A stretch of 31,543 bases of DNA from Bacteroidetes bacterium UBA6183 (GCA_002422865.1 DITN01000051.1:1-31543); one strand, 5' to 3'; counted from the stretch's first letter, positions 17,722 through 26,040 are shown. A program made the numbers and translations. Notes: generated by a model from the sequence alone, not told the origin.

Positions 17722-18437
17722 TAAAATAAAACACCAATGTTTAAACTTACCGCATTCATTCTGGCTTTCCAGTTGTCTTCAACCGCGAAGTTATTCAGTG
17801 CGTTGTTGTATCTTACTCCGGCTACTAACTGTGTAGTGCCAAATATATTGTATTGAATACCTGCTCCAATTACCATTGCGGTTCTAAAAAACACCGCATC
17901 ATCATCATATTTTACAGGTGGGTTATCGTTTGATTCAATGCCGTACTCATCTTCTTTATCAGGATTGTTTACGTTTACATCAGATAAATCAATCGAGCTG
18001 TTTTTAATATCAGCTTTAGCCCTAACCAATGCACCTAAGTCTAAACCAAACTCGGCAAAGTAACGGAAGTAGCCAATTTCGTTGGTACGCATACGCAACA
18101 TTAATGGCACACTAATATACTGCGTGCGGTATTTGTAATTTACATCTTCGTAATTAGCGGCTGTTCCTCCACGTGTAATTTTCGAATCTTTAACAGTTAA
18201 ATCACCTGCATAACTTGCTACAGCAATCTCTGTGGCAAAGGCATAATTTTCAGTAAAGTAGTAATCAAACATTAAGCCGTATGCGGCATTTGGTTTGCTT
18301 CCACTCGAAGAAATACTCTTACTTTCAGTTGTTACCCAAGTAATTTGTGGGGCAATTTTTAAGCCCAATTTTATTTGCGCGTGTGCTGCTGATGCAAAAG
18401 CACCAATAATACAGCAGGTAGTAATCAACTTCTTCAT
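17721..18437 (-). CDS. Outer-membrane beta-barrel protein (PorT-like fold)
   Basis: A 238-residue protein with a signal peptide (MKKLITTCCIIGAFASAAHAQ). It has the alternating hydrophobic strands of a small barrel of the OMP_b-brl_2 type. Aromatic girdle positions are seen in YGLMFDYYFTENYAFATEI, YRTQYISVPLMLRMR, FAEFGLDLGALV and the closing strand that ends in Phe. An acidic loop with several Asp and Glu residues (about 150-175) should be extracellular. PorT of the type IX secretion system belongs to this fold, but the sequence alone does not show that this is PorT. It lies between nadE, which it overlaps by one base, and gldB, which starts 12 bases away in the opposite direction. Confidence 0.8.
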   Translation of the reverse strand: MKKLITTCCIIGAFASAAHAQIKLGLKIAPQITWVTTESKSISSSGSKPNAAYGLMFDYYFTENYAFATEIAVASYAGDLTVKDSKITRGGTAANYEDVNYKYRTQYISVPLMLRMRTNEIGYFRYFAEFGLDLGALVRAKADIKNSSIDLSDVNVNNPDKEDEYGIESNDNPPVKYDDDAVFFRTAMVIGAGIQYNIFGTTQLVAGVRYNNALNNFAVEDNWKARMNAVSLNIGVLF

Positions 18438-18449
18438 TATAATTGCAAG

Positions 18450-19508
18450 ATGTTTAGTAAAAACTTTGGCAATATAGCTATATGGGCGCTAATATGTATC
18501 GCCTTTATTATTTCGTCATGCGGTGGTTGTAATAAAACTCAATTTAATCACCCTAGGGCGGCAATTGAAGCACCTTTATATCCGGTTAAAATGCAGCGTT
18601 TTGATAAAGAGCTTTTTGAGGCCGATACTGCCCATTTAACGGAGTCTTTGCATGCATTATCAAATAAGTATGGGGTGTTTTATACTTCTTATGCAAACGA
18701 TATCATGCGCATGCCTTTTATGCCTGAGGATAGTCTGTTTGTAAGGCCTATGCGTATGCTTTTAGGGATTGAACGTTTGCAAGAGCTACATCAAATTGTT
18801 GATAGTAACTTTAAAGATGTAAGCGATTTGGAGCAAGACTTAAGTGTTGCTATGGGTATTTATCACCAAGAGTTTCCGCAAGCCGTTGTTCCTAAATTTA
18901 CAACCTTTATTAGTGAGTTTGGTAACGGGAATGTTATTTATGATAGCATGTTGTGCATTGGTTTAGATTTTTACATGAACCAAAGGTTTGGTGACTTTTA
19001 TCGCAGTTTGGATATGCCAGAGTTTATGATTGCAAAGATGCAGCGTAATTATATTGTTCCTAATACCATTAAATCATTGGCCATTGGTTTAACCGATTAT
19101 CAAACCACAAAAGACAAGCGTTTTTTGGCACAAATGATTGTTGAAGGTAAAATCAGGTATTTTATGAAGGCTTTGTTGCCCAATGTTGCCGATACAATAG
19201 TAATGGGCTACACCAACGCACAGTTAGATTGGTGCCAACAACATGAAATAGATATCTGGACTCATTTTATCGATAAAAATATGCTTTACGAAAGTGAACC
19301 CGGGAAGTTCATGCGGTACTTAAATGATGGTCCGTTTACAGTTGCTGAAGATGTACCTAAAGAGTCGTCTCCGGCAATTGGAGCATGGGCCGGATGGCAG
19401 ATTGTAAATCATTACATGGCACAAAATCCCAAGGTTACTTTACATGAACTTATGAACGAAACAGACTTTGAGAAGATTTTGAAATTGAGTAAGTACCGTC
19501 CGAAATAA
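18450..19508 (+). CDS. gldB: Gliding motility lipoprotein GldB
   Basis: A 352-residue lipoprotein of the GldB family, required for gliding and related surface functions in Flavobacterium johnsoniae. The signal segment (8-23) ends at a lipobox, ISSC, with Cys24 the likely lipidated residue. The body has the family phrases: MQRFDKELFEAD after the linker, YGVFYTSYANDIM, then FPQAVVPKFTTFISEFGNGN, LCIGLDFYM and YIVPNTIKSLAIGL. The end contains PAIGAWAGWQIVNHYMAQNP. The start is fixed because no other in-frame ATG precedes the signal peptide core. It is divergent from the barrel-protein and nadE pair with only 12 bases between starts, so its promoter must lie inside the neighbour. No gldC-like gene follows. 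Confidence 0.88.
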   Translation: MFSKNFGNIAIWALICIAFIISSCGGCNKTQFNHPRAAIEAPLYPVKMQRFDKELFEADTAHLTESLHALSNKYGVFYTSYANDIMRMPFMPEDSLFVRPMRMLLGIERLQELHQIVDSNFKDVSDLEQDLSVAMGIYHQEFPQAVVPKFTTFISEFGNGNVIYDSMLCIGLDFYMNQRFGDFYRSLDMPEFMIAKMQRNYIVPNTIKSLAIGLTDYQTTKDKRFLAQMIVEGKIRYFMKALLPNVADTIVMGYTNAQLDWCQQHEIDIWTHFIDKNMLYESEPGKFMRYLNDGPFTVAEDVPKESSPAIGAWAGWQIVNHYMAQNPKVTLHELMNETDFEKILKLSKYRPK

Positions 19509-19619
19509 CATTGCTTTTTACACGCTATAACTACTGTTAGTCTTGATATAGTACATGTAGAATAAAATAGTGGTGATGGGTTAATAAATCAAATACCTTG
19601 GTTGCTCAACCCTATATAT

Positions 19620-20051
19620 ATGAAAGACATAAACATTGCTGTTTACTTGGTATCCGGTGTGTGTTTACTCTACTTGGTTTTGATGTACATCATTCAGAAA
19701 GTAAAATCGAGTAAACAATCTTATGCAGTTACAAAGGCTCAAAACGAATATAACGAAGCCAAAGCAGCTCTAGAAGAAAATAAGAAAAAATTAATTGGTT
19801 TAATTGGCGAAGTATACGGTAATAGTTATGCCCACATGGTAAGTATGGGTAGTTTATGGCAAGGTATGCCAATGAATTTGTTGATGCTAGCAAAAGGTAA
19901 AGCCAATAATGTAAAACAAACAGCCGATACCAATGCAATTACCCAAATTTGGACTTATTCGTTGTTTGATGAAAAATCAGGAAAACATACTCCAAATTTC
20001 GAAGTAGTGTTAAAGAATGGTTTAGTAGAAAGTTGGACTGAATTGGTTTAA
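19620..20051 (+). CDS. Membrane-anchored small protein, possibly SmpA/OmlA-like
   Basis: A protein of 143 residues from the ATG at 19620; an upstream in-frame TTG would add six residues but is less likely. A membrane helix (about 7-25) is followed by a charged helix (about 30-62, likely a short coiled coil). The last 70 residues read WQGMPMNLLMLAKGKANNV, then ITQIWTYSLF and FEVVLKNGLVESW. This resembles the pattern of the SmpA/OmlA fold: a G-M motif, GKP-like turn, W-Y strand and a closing nG-V-W strand. That is an inference from pattern only. The next gene starts 12 bases after the stop, so the two form an operon. The function is unknown. Confidence 0.75.
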   Translation: MKDINIAVYLVSGVCLLYLVLMYIIQKVKSSKQSYAVTKAQNEYNEAKAALEENKKKLIGLIGEVYGNSYAHMVSMGSLWQGMPMNLLMLAKGKANNVKQTADTNAITQIWTYSLFDEKSGKHTPNFEVVLKNGLVESWTELV

Positions 20052-20063
20052 ATCAAATAACGC

Positions 20064-20777
20064 ATGTCATTTAAAAACTATTATGATATTTTAGGTATTG
20101 ATTCGGATGCTGATACCGCTGAGATTAAAGAAGCATTTAGGGTCATGACAGCTCGTTACAGTTCATCAACCAATAAGATGGACGACTTTAGTCAAACGAT
20201 GCTGAAAAATTTAAATGAAGCAGTTGAAGTATTGGCCAACCCGGAGAAACGAAAAGCATACGATGAAACACGTGTGTTATTAGACGACTCCATGCGACTG
20301 TCGGCTGTACACCAAGGCATAAAACCACAAGATGCAAGCAGAATTGCTGAGTCCATTTTAAAGCACTTTGAACAAGAAAAACGTTTGAAGGCCAAACACG
20401 AAAGTTTATTGTTGGTTAAAAATGCTCCACCCGCCAAACATTTTACTTCGGTAAAAGTATTCTTATGTTTACTTGTAATTGGTGCAACAACCTTCTATTA
20501 CCATCCGGATAAATTTGATTTTATAAAGGGGACTCCCGAACACGAGCAACGTGCTTACGAGTGGTATACAATGGATACCACCTTAATTTATGCCAAGCCC
20601 AAAACCAAATCAAAAGTAATACATGGTGTTCCTGCGCACACGGGTTTTAATGGTATTAGCGAAACAACGTTTTACATCAAAATAACGTTTACGGATGCTA
20701 ATGGAAAAAGCCGTGAAGGTTTCATCAAGAAAAAAGAATTGGAGAAAAACAGAACACTAATTTATCCAACCCCTTAA
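20064..20777 (+). CDS. Membrane J-like domain protein lacking HPD
   Basis: A 237-residue protein. Residues 1-72 fold as a J domain by sequence: NYYDILGIDSDADTAEIKEAF, a second helix, then NEAVEVLANPEKRKAYDETR. However, positions 33-35, where DnaJ has His-Pro-Asp, are Ser-Ser-Ser (ARYSSSTNK). Without HPD, stimulation of Hsp70 ATPase is not expected, so this is a J-like domain. A membrane helix follows at about 129-145, then an HPD tripeptide at 147-149 (YYHPDK), outside the fold and probably chance. The C-terminal part (about 165-225) has the look of a small SH3-like barrel, with IYAKPKTKSKVIHGVPAHTG and REGFIKKKEL. The J-like part would be cytoplasmic if the membrane topology is N-in. It is co-transcribed with the preceding gene, and its stop overlaps that of the Ldh gene. 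Confidence 0.82.
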   Translation: MSFKNYYDILGIDSDADTAEIKEAFRVMTARYSSSTNKMDDFSQTMLKNLNEAVEVLANPEKRKAYDETRVLLDDSMRLSAVHQGIKPQDASRIAESILKHFEQEKRLKAKHESLLLVKNAPPAKHFTSVKVFLCLLVIGATTFYYHPDKFDFIKGTPEHEQRAYEWYTMDTTLIYAKPKTKSKVIHGVPAHTGFNGISETTFYIKITFTDANGKSREGFIKKKELEKNRTLIYPTP

Positions 20778-21850
20778 CTAATCCAATCTATATTTAATTC
20801 TTGGGCGAGTTTTTTTAAATCTTCAACCACTAAACTATTCAAAGGAATTCCATTTGCCATACGTTCTTTGTGGTGCGCAAATTCAGGTTCTCCGGGAATA
20901 ATAACCGGTTGATTGATATTTATTGGTGTTGCACTTTTAAAGCGATCAATCCAGTTGTCCATGTGGTGTTTAAATTCGTTTGCAGGTCTAAATGCATCAA
21001 TACGCATTGCCCCAACAAAATGTCCTATTCCTTTTCCTGGTAAGTCGGGTAGGGGATTTAAAAACGCCACAAATGGTGGCACCCATGGTCCATAATTTGC
21101 ACCACTTAATACGGCACTAAAAATATCCACTACAGCACTCAACCCAAAGCCTTTATGTCCGGCTTGTGTATCTCCGCTTCCTAAAGGTTGTAAAACACCA
21201 CCATTTTTTAATGCATTTGGATCGGTGGTATCATTACCTTCTTTATCAATAATCCATCCTTTGGGTATTTGTTTATTGGCGCGTTGTGCAATTTCTAATT
21301 TACCATTTGCAGCAGTTGATGTAGCCAAATCAACCACTACAGGTTGGTGTTTGCCGGCCGGAAAAACATAGCACATGGGGTTTGTGCCCAACATACGTTC
21401 TTTGCTGTTTGTTGGCGCTACCAAAGGGCTTGCGTTAGTCATGGCAATACCAATCATGTCGTGTTCTAAAGCCATCATCGCATGGTAAGCAGCAATGCCA
21501 AAATGGTTTGAGTTTTGTATGCCAACCCAGCCTGTACCTACTTGTTTTGCTTTATCAATGGCTATTTGCATGGCTTTAGGTGCCACCGTTAAACCTAGCC
21601 CTTCATCAGCATCTATTGTTGCAGTGGATGGTGTTTCGTGTAAAATTTTTATCACCGGATTCATGTTGGCACGCTTGGCGTTGTATAACCTTACATAACC
21701 CGAAAGTCTTGCTACACCATGCGAATCAATACCTCTTAAATCAGCTGTAAGCAGCACATCAGCGGCAAGTTTAGCTTCGCTTTCTGGCATGCCGCATGTT
21801 AAAAAAACATGTTTAGTAAAAGTGTGTAGTTTATTAAAATCAAAATTCAT
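20774..21850 (-). CDS. Ldh family NAD(P)-dependent oxidoreductase
   Basis: A 358-residue enzyme of the malate/L-lactate dehydrogenase family (Ldh_2, also ureidoglycolate and sulfolactate dehydrogenases), structurally unlike ordinary lactate dehydrogenase. Family motifs are clear: LRGIDSHGVARLSGY (His44, the likely catalytic base), IQNSNHFGIAAYHA (His116), TNPMCYVFPAG and DLATSTAANGKLE, and then GHKGFGLSAVVDI. Length is normal. It follows the LutA-like gene by 53 bases on the same strand and is probably the last gene of that operon. The 2-hydroxy acid substrate cannot be fixed from sequence; lactate or malate are reasonable given the LutA neighbour. The stop codons of this gene and the J-like gene interlock in the sequence TTAA. 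Confidence 0.9.
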   Translation of the reverse strand: MNFDFNKLHTFTKHVFLTCGMPESEAKLAADVLLTADLRGIDSHGVARLSGYVRLYNAKRANMNPVIKILHETPSTATIDADEGLGLTVAPKAMQIAIDKAKQVGTGWVGIQNSNHFGIAAYHAMMALEHDMIGIAMTNASPLVAPTNSKERMLGTNPMCYVFPAGKHQPVVVDLATSTAANGKLEIAQRANKQIPKGWIIDKEGNDTTDPNALKNGGVLQPLGSGDTQAGHKGFGLSAVVDIFSAVLSGANYGPWVPPFVAFLNPLPDLPGKGIGHFVGAMRIDAFRPANEFKHHMDNWIDRFKSATPININQPVIIPGEPEFAHHKERMANGIPLNSLVVEDLKKLAQELNIDWIS

Positions 21851-21903
21851 GATAACAGTAAAACTAGTTGAAGTTTGTGGATAGGATAATGGTGATGTAA
21901 CTA

Positions 21904-22623
21904 TTAAAGCCCTTGTGCCAACACATCAGCTATGTGCAAGGTTTTAATAGGTAAGTTTTTTTGTTTGATAAAACTATCCATCTGCATCAAACAACTAAAG
22001 TCGGTGCTGATAATGTATTCGGCTCCTGTAGCCATTGCATTTTCAACTTTTTGTTCGGTCATGGCAACAGAAATGGCTTCATTTTTAACAGCAAAACTTC
22101 CACCAAATCCGCAGCAGGTTTCACAATCTTTCATCTCAATAATTTGTAAACCTTGTACCTTATCCAATAATTTTCTGGGTTGAGATTTGATGTTACATTC
22201 ACGTAATGCACTGCACGAATCGTGGTAGGTGGCTTTTGCAGTAAGCATACTTCCCAATTCTTCCACTTTCATCACATCAATTAAAAACTCACTCAGTTCA
22301 AAAATCTTTTTTTGAAGTTGTCTGAATCTATTATGGTGTGATGAGTTTTGGAACAAAAAATCGTAAGAGTTTCTAATCATGCCAACACAACTTGCCGAAG
22401 GACTTACCATGTAACGATTGATGTCGGCTTCAGATAAAAACTTAACGCCAACTTCGCGGGCTTCATCCCAAAAACCTGCATTAAAAGCGGCTTGTCCGCA
22501 GCAGGTTTGTTCAACATTGTAGTTAACATGACATCCCGCTTTTTCTAATACCTTAATGGTATTAAATGCAGTTTCGGGTCTTAATTGATCAATGAAACAC
22601 GGTATAAATAAATCAACTTTCAT
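21904..22623 (-). CDS. LutA-like (Fe-S)-binding CCG-domain protein
   Basis: A 239-residue protein of the LutA/YkgE family, which carries two cysteine-rich CCG domains and is one subunit of the LutABC-type L-lactate oxidase. The first domain has Cys9, the pair Cys41-Cys42 (EQTCCGQAAFN) and Cys79 (PSASCVGMIRN). The second has Cys137 (YHDSCSALRE), Cys170-Cys171 (CETCCGFGGSF) and Cys211 (TDFSCLMQMD). All positions that define the family are present. The lutB and lutC partners are not in the window, so it either works with genes elsewhere or has another role in electron transfer. It starts seven bases after the MFS gene stop and precedes the Ldh gene. Confidence 0.9.
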   Translation of the reverse strand: MKVDLFIPCFIDQLRPETAFNTIKVLEKAGCHVNYNVEQTCCGQAAFNAGFWDEAREVGVKFLSEADINRYMVSPSASCVGMIRNSYDFLFQNSSHHNRFRQLQKKIFELSEFLIDVMKVEELGSMLTAKATYHDSCSALRECNIKSQPRKLLDKVQGLQIIEMKDCETCCGFGGSFAVKNEAISVAMTEQKVENAMATGAEYIISTDFSCLMQMDSFIKQKNLPIKTLHIADVLAQGL

Positions 22624-22630
22624 ATGTTGT

Positions 22631-24034
22631 TTATGGATGAAGTGTTTTAAAATTTTTAATACGTACCAGGAAAGATAACCCGATAATAAAATATATAGCT
22701 AATGCAACAATACTCAATCGCATGTTGCCTGTTATATCAGCAATAATACCATAACTAAACGTACCTAACACAATGGCCGATTTTTCGCATACATCATAAA
22801 AACTAAAATACGAGGCATGATTAGGTGTGTTGTCGGGAATTATTTTAGCAAAGGTACTTCTAAACATTGATTGTATGCCACCCATTACCAAACCAACTAC
22901 TGCTGCCAATCCGTAAAATCCGTATTCGGTTTGTACATTGTATGCCACTCCACATATGCCAATCCAAATAACCACCATAATTAATAAAGTATGGATGTTA
23001 CCTAGTTTTTCGCTTATACGTGCAAACCCCCATGCCCCAATAATGGCAATGAGTTGAATGATAAGCACTGTTACAATTAGGTCGGCTGTTTTTAGCTTTA
23101 GTTCTTGCGAACCAAACAAGGTTGCCACATACATAACGGTTTGTAAGCCCATGCTGGTAAAAAAGAATCCCCACAAATAACGTTTAATGTGGTTGTGGGT
23201 GTTGGTTCCATTTATTTCTTTCCAAACATTTTTAAGCTCATTAAAACCTTTGCTTAAAATATTCCCGGTGTAGTTTTGGTTACGTAATTTTTCGGGCAAA
23301 CGTTTAAAAGGAATTTGTGCAAAGCCCATCCACCAGATCCCTACAGATACAAAAGACAATTTACTGGCCATACCTTCATAATAACCCTTCGCTTTTTTTA
23401 ACGCATCTGCTTCACTCAATCCACTTTGAACAAATTCTTGTGTTTTGGCTGCAACAGGAAAAAGTAATTCGGGAAACATAATGTTAACCAAATTAATGAT
23501 GAGCAAAATAACGCTGCCAATATAACCCATGCTAAAGCCGCGTGCACTCACCCTGTCAAACATATCTTCGGTAACAATTTCGGGTAAAAAAGCATTGTAA
23601 AAAACAATACTTCCACCAAATCCTACCAAACTCAGTATAAATAAACTCAGGCCGTAATAAATATTTTGTGCATCAAAAAAATACATCAACATGCAACTGA
23701 TGCTACCTAAGTAACAAAAGAATTTGAGGTAAGCTTTTTTGTTTCCTTTAACATCTGCTATACCTGATAAAATGGGACTGAAGATAGTAACAAGTAAAAA
23801 ACCCAACGACAATGAGTAGGAATACAATGCTGTATTGGCAAACTGATGACCAAGAAAATTAATGTAGTAAGGACCATCAGGCGGTGCGCCATTACTAATG
23901 GCTGCTGCTTTGCTCATGGCCTCGTAATAAGGAGGGAAAATGGCCGTAGCAATGGTTAACGAAAATACCGAGTTGGCCCAATCGTACATGGTCCAACCAA
24001 AAATTATTTTTTTGTTGTTAAGAGGCGCACTCAT
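22631..24034 (-). CDS. MFS transporter, UMF1 family
   Basis: An inner-membrane permease of 467 residues from the ATG at 24034. An earlier in-frame ATG at 24085 would add 17 residues with no family match; MSAPLNNKKIIFGWTMYDWANSVF is the expected beginning for UMF1 (Atg22-like) proteins. About 12 helices are visible. Characteristic pieces are YDWANSVFSLTI near the start, SGIADVKGNKKAYLKFF in the loop after helix 2-3, VGGIQSMFRSTFAKIIPDN in the second half, and FSFYDVCEKSAIVLGTFSYG. The substrate is unknown; the linkage to LutA-like and Ldh-family genes suggests an organic acid. The sequence TATACTTTGC just before the ATG looks like a -7 box but lies too close to the start codon to be trusted. 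Confidence 0.88.
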   Translation of the reverse strand: MSAPLNNKKIIFGWTMYDWANSVFSLTIATAIFPPYYEAMSKAAAISNGAPPDGPYYINFLGHQFANTALYSYSLSLGFLLVTIFSPILSGIADVKGNKKAYLKFFCYLGSISCMLMYFFDAQNIYYGLSLFILSLVGFGGSIVFYNAFLPEIVTEDMFDRVSARGFSMGYIGSVILLIINLVNIMFPELLFPVAAKTQEFVQSGLSEADALKKAKGYYEGMASKLSFVSVGIWWMGFAQIPFKRLPEKLRNQNYTGNILSKGFNELKNVWKEINGTNTHNHIKRYLWGFFFTSMGLQTVMYVATLFGSQELKLKTADLIVTVLIIQLIAIIGAWGFARISEKLGNIHTLLIMVVIWIGICGVAYNVQTEYGFYGLAAVVGLVMGGIQSMFRSTFAKIIPDNTPNHASYFSFYDVCEKSAIVLGTFSYGIIADITGNMRLSIVALAIYFIIGLSFLVRIKNFKTLHP

Positions 24035-24129
24035 TACTTGCAAAGTATAAAAAACAAGTAACAGTTTGCACTGCACAGGCAACAAGTTATTGGTAATTTA
24101 TAAACAATGCCTGAGTGCGCTTCTTGGTG

Positions 24130-24414
24130 TTAAATAAGTTCTATTTTTTGTATGGCATGCAGCGGAATCATTAACCCACTTTTTAAGGTAATCACATCAT
24201 CACTTGCAGCCCAAACGGTTGTTTCTACTTCTAACAATCCATTCTGACTCATAAAAAATATTTTGCTTTTACCTTTACTGCTGTTGCCTAGTACCATCGC
24301 TTTTTCTACTTGTTCTCTTCTGGCGTCACGCTCTTCTTTGGTGTTCAATACATCATAGCTAACAAACTTAATAGAGGGTAATTCTTCTTTCTCGATAATT
24401 TTAACTGATTCCAT
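24130..24414 (-). CDS. Conserved-looking small protein of unknown function
   Basis: A 94-residue cytoplasmic protein from the ATG at 24414 (an upstream in-frame start would add seven residues). It begins with charged helix-forming sequence (RDARREQVEKAMVLGNSSKGKSK, about residues 34-57 in part) and ends as a small beta barrel-like run: SKIFFMSQNG, LEVETTVWAA, DVITLKSGLMIPLHAIQKIEL. The last part looks like a short SH3-like fold such as seen in translation-linked or regulatory proteins, but I recognise no named family. It lies 95 bases upstream of the MFS gene on the same strand and diverges from the SprT-like gene. Confidence 0.72.
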   Translation of the reverse strand: MESVKIIEKEELPSIKFVSYDVLNTKEERDARREQVEKAMVLGNSSKGKSKIFFMSQNGLLEVETTVWAASDDVITLKSGLMIPLHAIQKIELI

Positions 24415-24484
24415 ACATAGATTTTTTGGTAACACAACTTAGTGAAATATTTCGGTAATTGCACGTTAAATCTTATACCATTAA

Positions 24485-25174
24485 ATGGCAATCGAAAAAA
24501 ACTCGCTCATATTGGGAGCATTAACGGAGGTGCAGCTAAAGCATAAGACAGCTTTGATGTCATCTCTTAAACCATATGTGCCCGAGGCTTCGCTTGAACT
24601 GTGTTGCGAGTTGATTATGTATTACAAGCTTAATCTGCACATAGAGGTAGAACGTAAAGGACGTTATGGCGATTATCATCCAACCATGGGCAGTGGTAAC
24701 CGGATTACAGTAAATCATAATTTAAACCCGTATGAGTTTCTCATTACTTTTATCCATGAGTTGGCGCATCATACCACTTATTTAAAATATGGCAATAAGG
24801 TTGATGGGCATGGTAAAGAGTGGAAAGAGGAATTTAGACAAAATATGATGCCTTTTTTGCAACATGATGTATTTCCGAACGATATTAAGTTTGCTTTGAT
24901 TGGCCATATGAAAAACCCCAAGTATTCGCACAGTGCAGATGTAAAACTATTGAAGGTGTTGATGCATTACGATAGGAAAAAAGATTACGTAACTTTGGAT
25001 GAATTAAGGGAAGGTGATTTATTTAAAATGCAGGGTAAATCGAAAATTATTTTGAAGAAGTTGGATACGCTTCGTACTTATACCAATTGTATAGCTGTGG
25101 CTACCGGACGTTTGTATCAGGTGCATACATTGGCTAAAATAATCCCTATTGATAACCCCGATTTACACGGGTAA
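24485..25174 (+). CDS. SprT-like zinc metalloprotease-domain protein
   Basis: A 229-residue SprT-like protein. The zinc-site signature is clear: HELAHH with His91, Glu92 and His95, followed by HGKEWK, where His109 would be the third ligand. The SprT family includes the DNA-protein crosslink protease Spartan, but bacterial members are poorly characterised, and protease activity has not been shown for this one. There is no signal peptide or membrane helix, so it should be cytoplasmic. The C-terminal half (about 150-229) appears to be a beta-rich domain with DELREGDLFKMQGKSKIILKK. The gene ends four bases from the TauE-like gene on the other strand. Confidence 0.88.
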   Translation: MAIEKNSLILGALTEVQLKHKTALMSSLKPYVPEASLELCCELIMYYKLNLHIEVERKGRYGDYHPTMGSGNRITVNHNLNPYEFLITFIHELAHHTTYLKYGNKVDGHGKEWKEEFRQNMMPFLQHDVFPNDIKFALIGHMKNPKYSHSADVKLLKVLMHYDRKKDYVTLDELREGDLFKMQGKSKIILKKLDTLRTYTNCIAVATGRLYQVHTLAKIIPIDNPDLHG

Positions 25175-25178
25175 ACAA

Positions 25179-26006
25179 TTATTGGTATTGTTGGATAATA
25201 GCCAATAAGGTTTTGATAAAAACAATGCTAACAAAGGTGGCAAATACCATTCTTATTACATTCTGGTTGGCTTTTTGAGAGGTAACTACGCCCAAAGGAG
25301 CAAACAAAAAAGTAGATAAAATCATGGGGATAACAACAGGAAAAACAATGTAACCTACTTGCCAACTACTTACTGTTTGGGTTGATGGCGTACTTAGATT
25401 TAGTATACCAACTGCAACAGCAAAAAATGGAATTACCCCGTTTGATATGGCACTGGCTTTTTTAATATCTAATTTAAGTACATCAGTAAATGCAGGAGTC
25501 ATAATAACACCTCCGCCAAGACCACTCATGGCGGTAATAATTCCGGCAAAAAATCCGGTAACATAATATCCTGATGGTTTTATCGCATCACCGGTGTTGG
25601 ATGTTTGAACTGCGGCAAAAAACATACGCAGTGCGATAACCAAAAGCATGCTGGCAAACACATAGTTAAACACACTTTTGCTATACCATGTTCCTGATTT
25701 AATAAGCATGGTCATTAATACTGCGGTAACCATACCTGTAATGGCCGTGTATAAAATTTCGCGTGGGTAAAAGTTACCCAGTTTATATTGTTTGTAACTG
25801 CTTACAGAGCCTGAAAAAATGATGGTAAATAAAGAGTTGGCTAGAATGGCTTTTACCAAATTATCATCACTGAAGCCAAGCTTACCTAAAAAATAATCGA
25901 GTATCGGAATGTAAACGATGCCTCCACCAACGCCCAAAAATCCTGATAAAAAGGCGCCCATCGAACCCAACAAAAAAAGTATGATAAAGTCGGTATATGC
26001 TAACAC
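25179..26006 (-). CDS. Sulfite exporter TauE/SafE family permease
   Basis: A 275-residue inner-membrane protein of the TauE/SafE family, which moves sulfoacetate, sulfite or other small organosulfur anions. Both family half-repeats are visible: LSGFLGVGGGIVYIPILDYFLG near residues 20-40 and ITAMSGLGGGVIMTPAFTDVLKL near residues 155-180, with about eight helices overall. The substrate cannot be assigned. It starts 34 bases after the stop of the S41 protease gene on the same strand, so it is probably read from that transcript. No partner for sulfur metabolism lies in the window. Confidence 0.88.
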   Translation of the reverse strand: MLAYTDFIILFLLGSMGAFLSGFLGVGGGIVYIPILDYFLGKLGFSDDNLVKAILANSLFTIIFSGSVSSYKQYKLGNFYPREILYTAITGMVTAVLMTMLIKSGTWYSKSVFNYVFASMLLVIALRMFFAAVQTSNTGDAIKPSGYYVTGFFAGIITAMSGLGGGVIMTPAFTDVLKLDIKKASAISNGVIPFFAVAVGILNLSTPSTQTVSSWQVGYIVFPVVIPMILSTFLFAPLGVVTSQKANQNVIRMVFATFVSIVFIKTLLAIIQQYQ

Positions 26007-26040
26007 TGCTTACTTTAGTTTACGTCAACTCTAAATACGC

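Noticed and set aside
20502..20510. HPD tripeptide as proof of an active J domain
   Set aside because: It lies at residues 147-149 after the membrane helix, not between the second and third helices of the J fold.
24025..24120. Nine-base inverted repeat GCGCACTCA/TGAGTGCGC, 78 bases apart
   Set aside because: Too far apart for a terminator, and one arm lies in the start of the MFS gene; probably chance.
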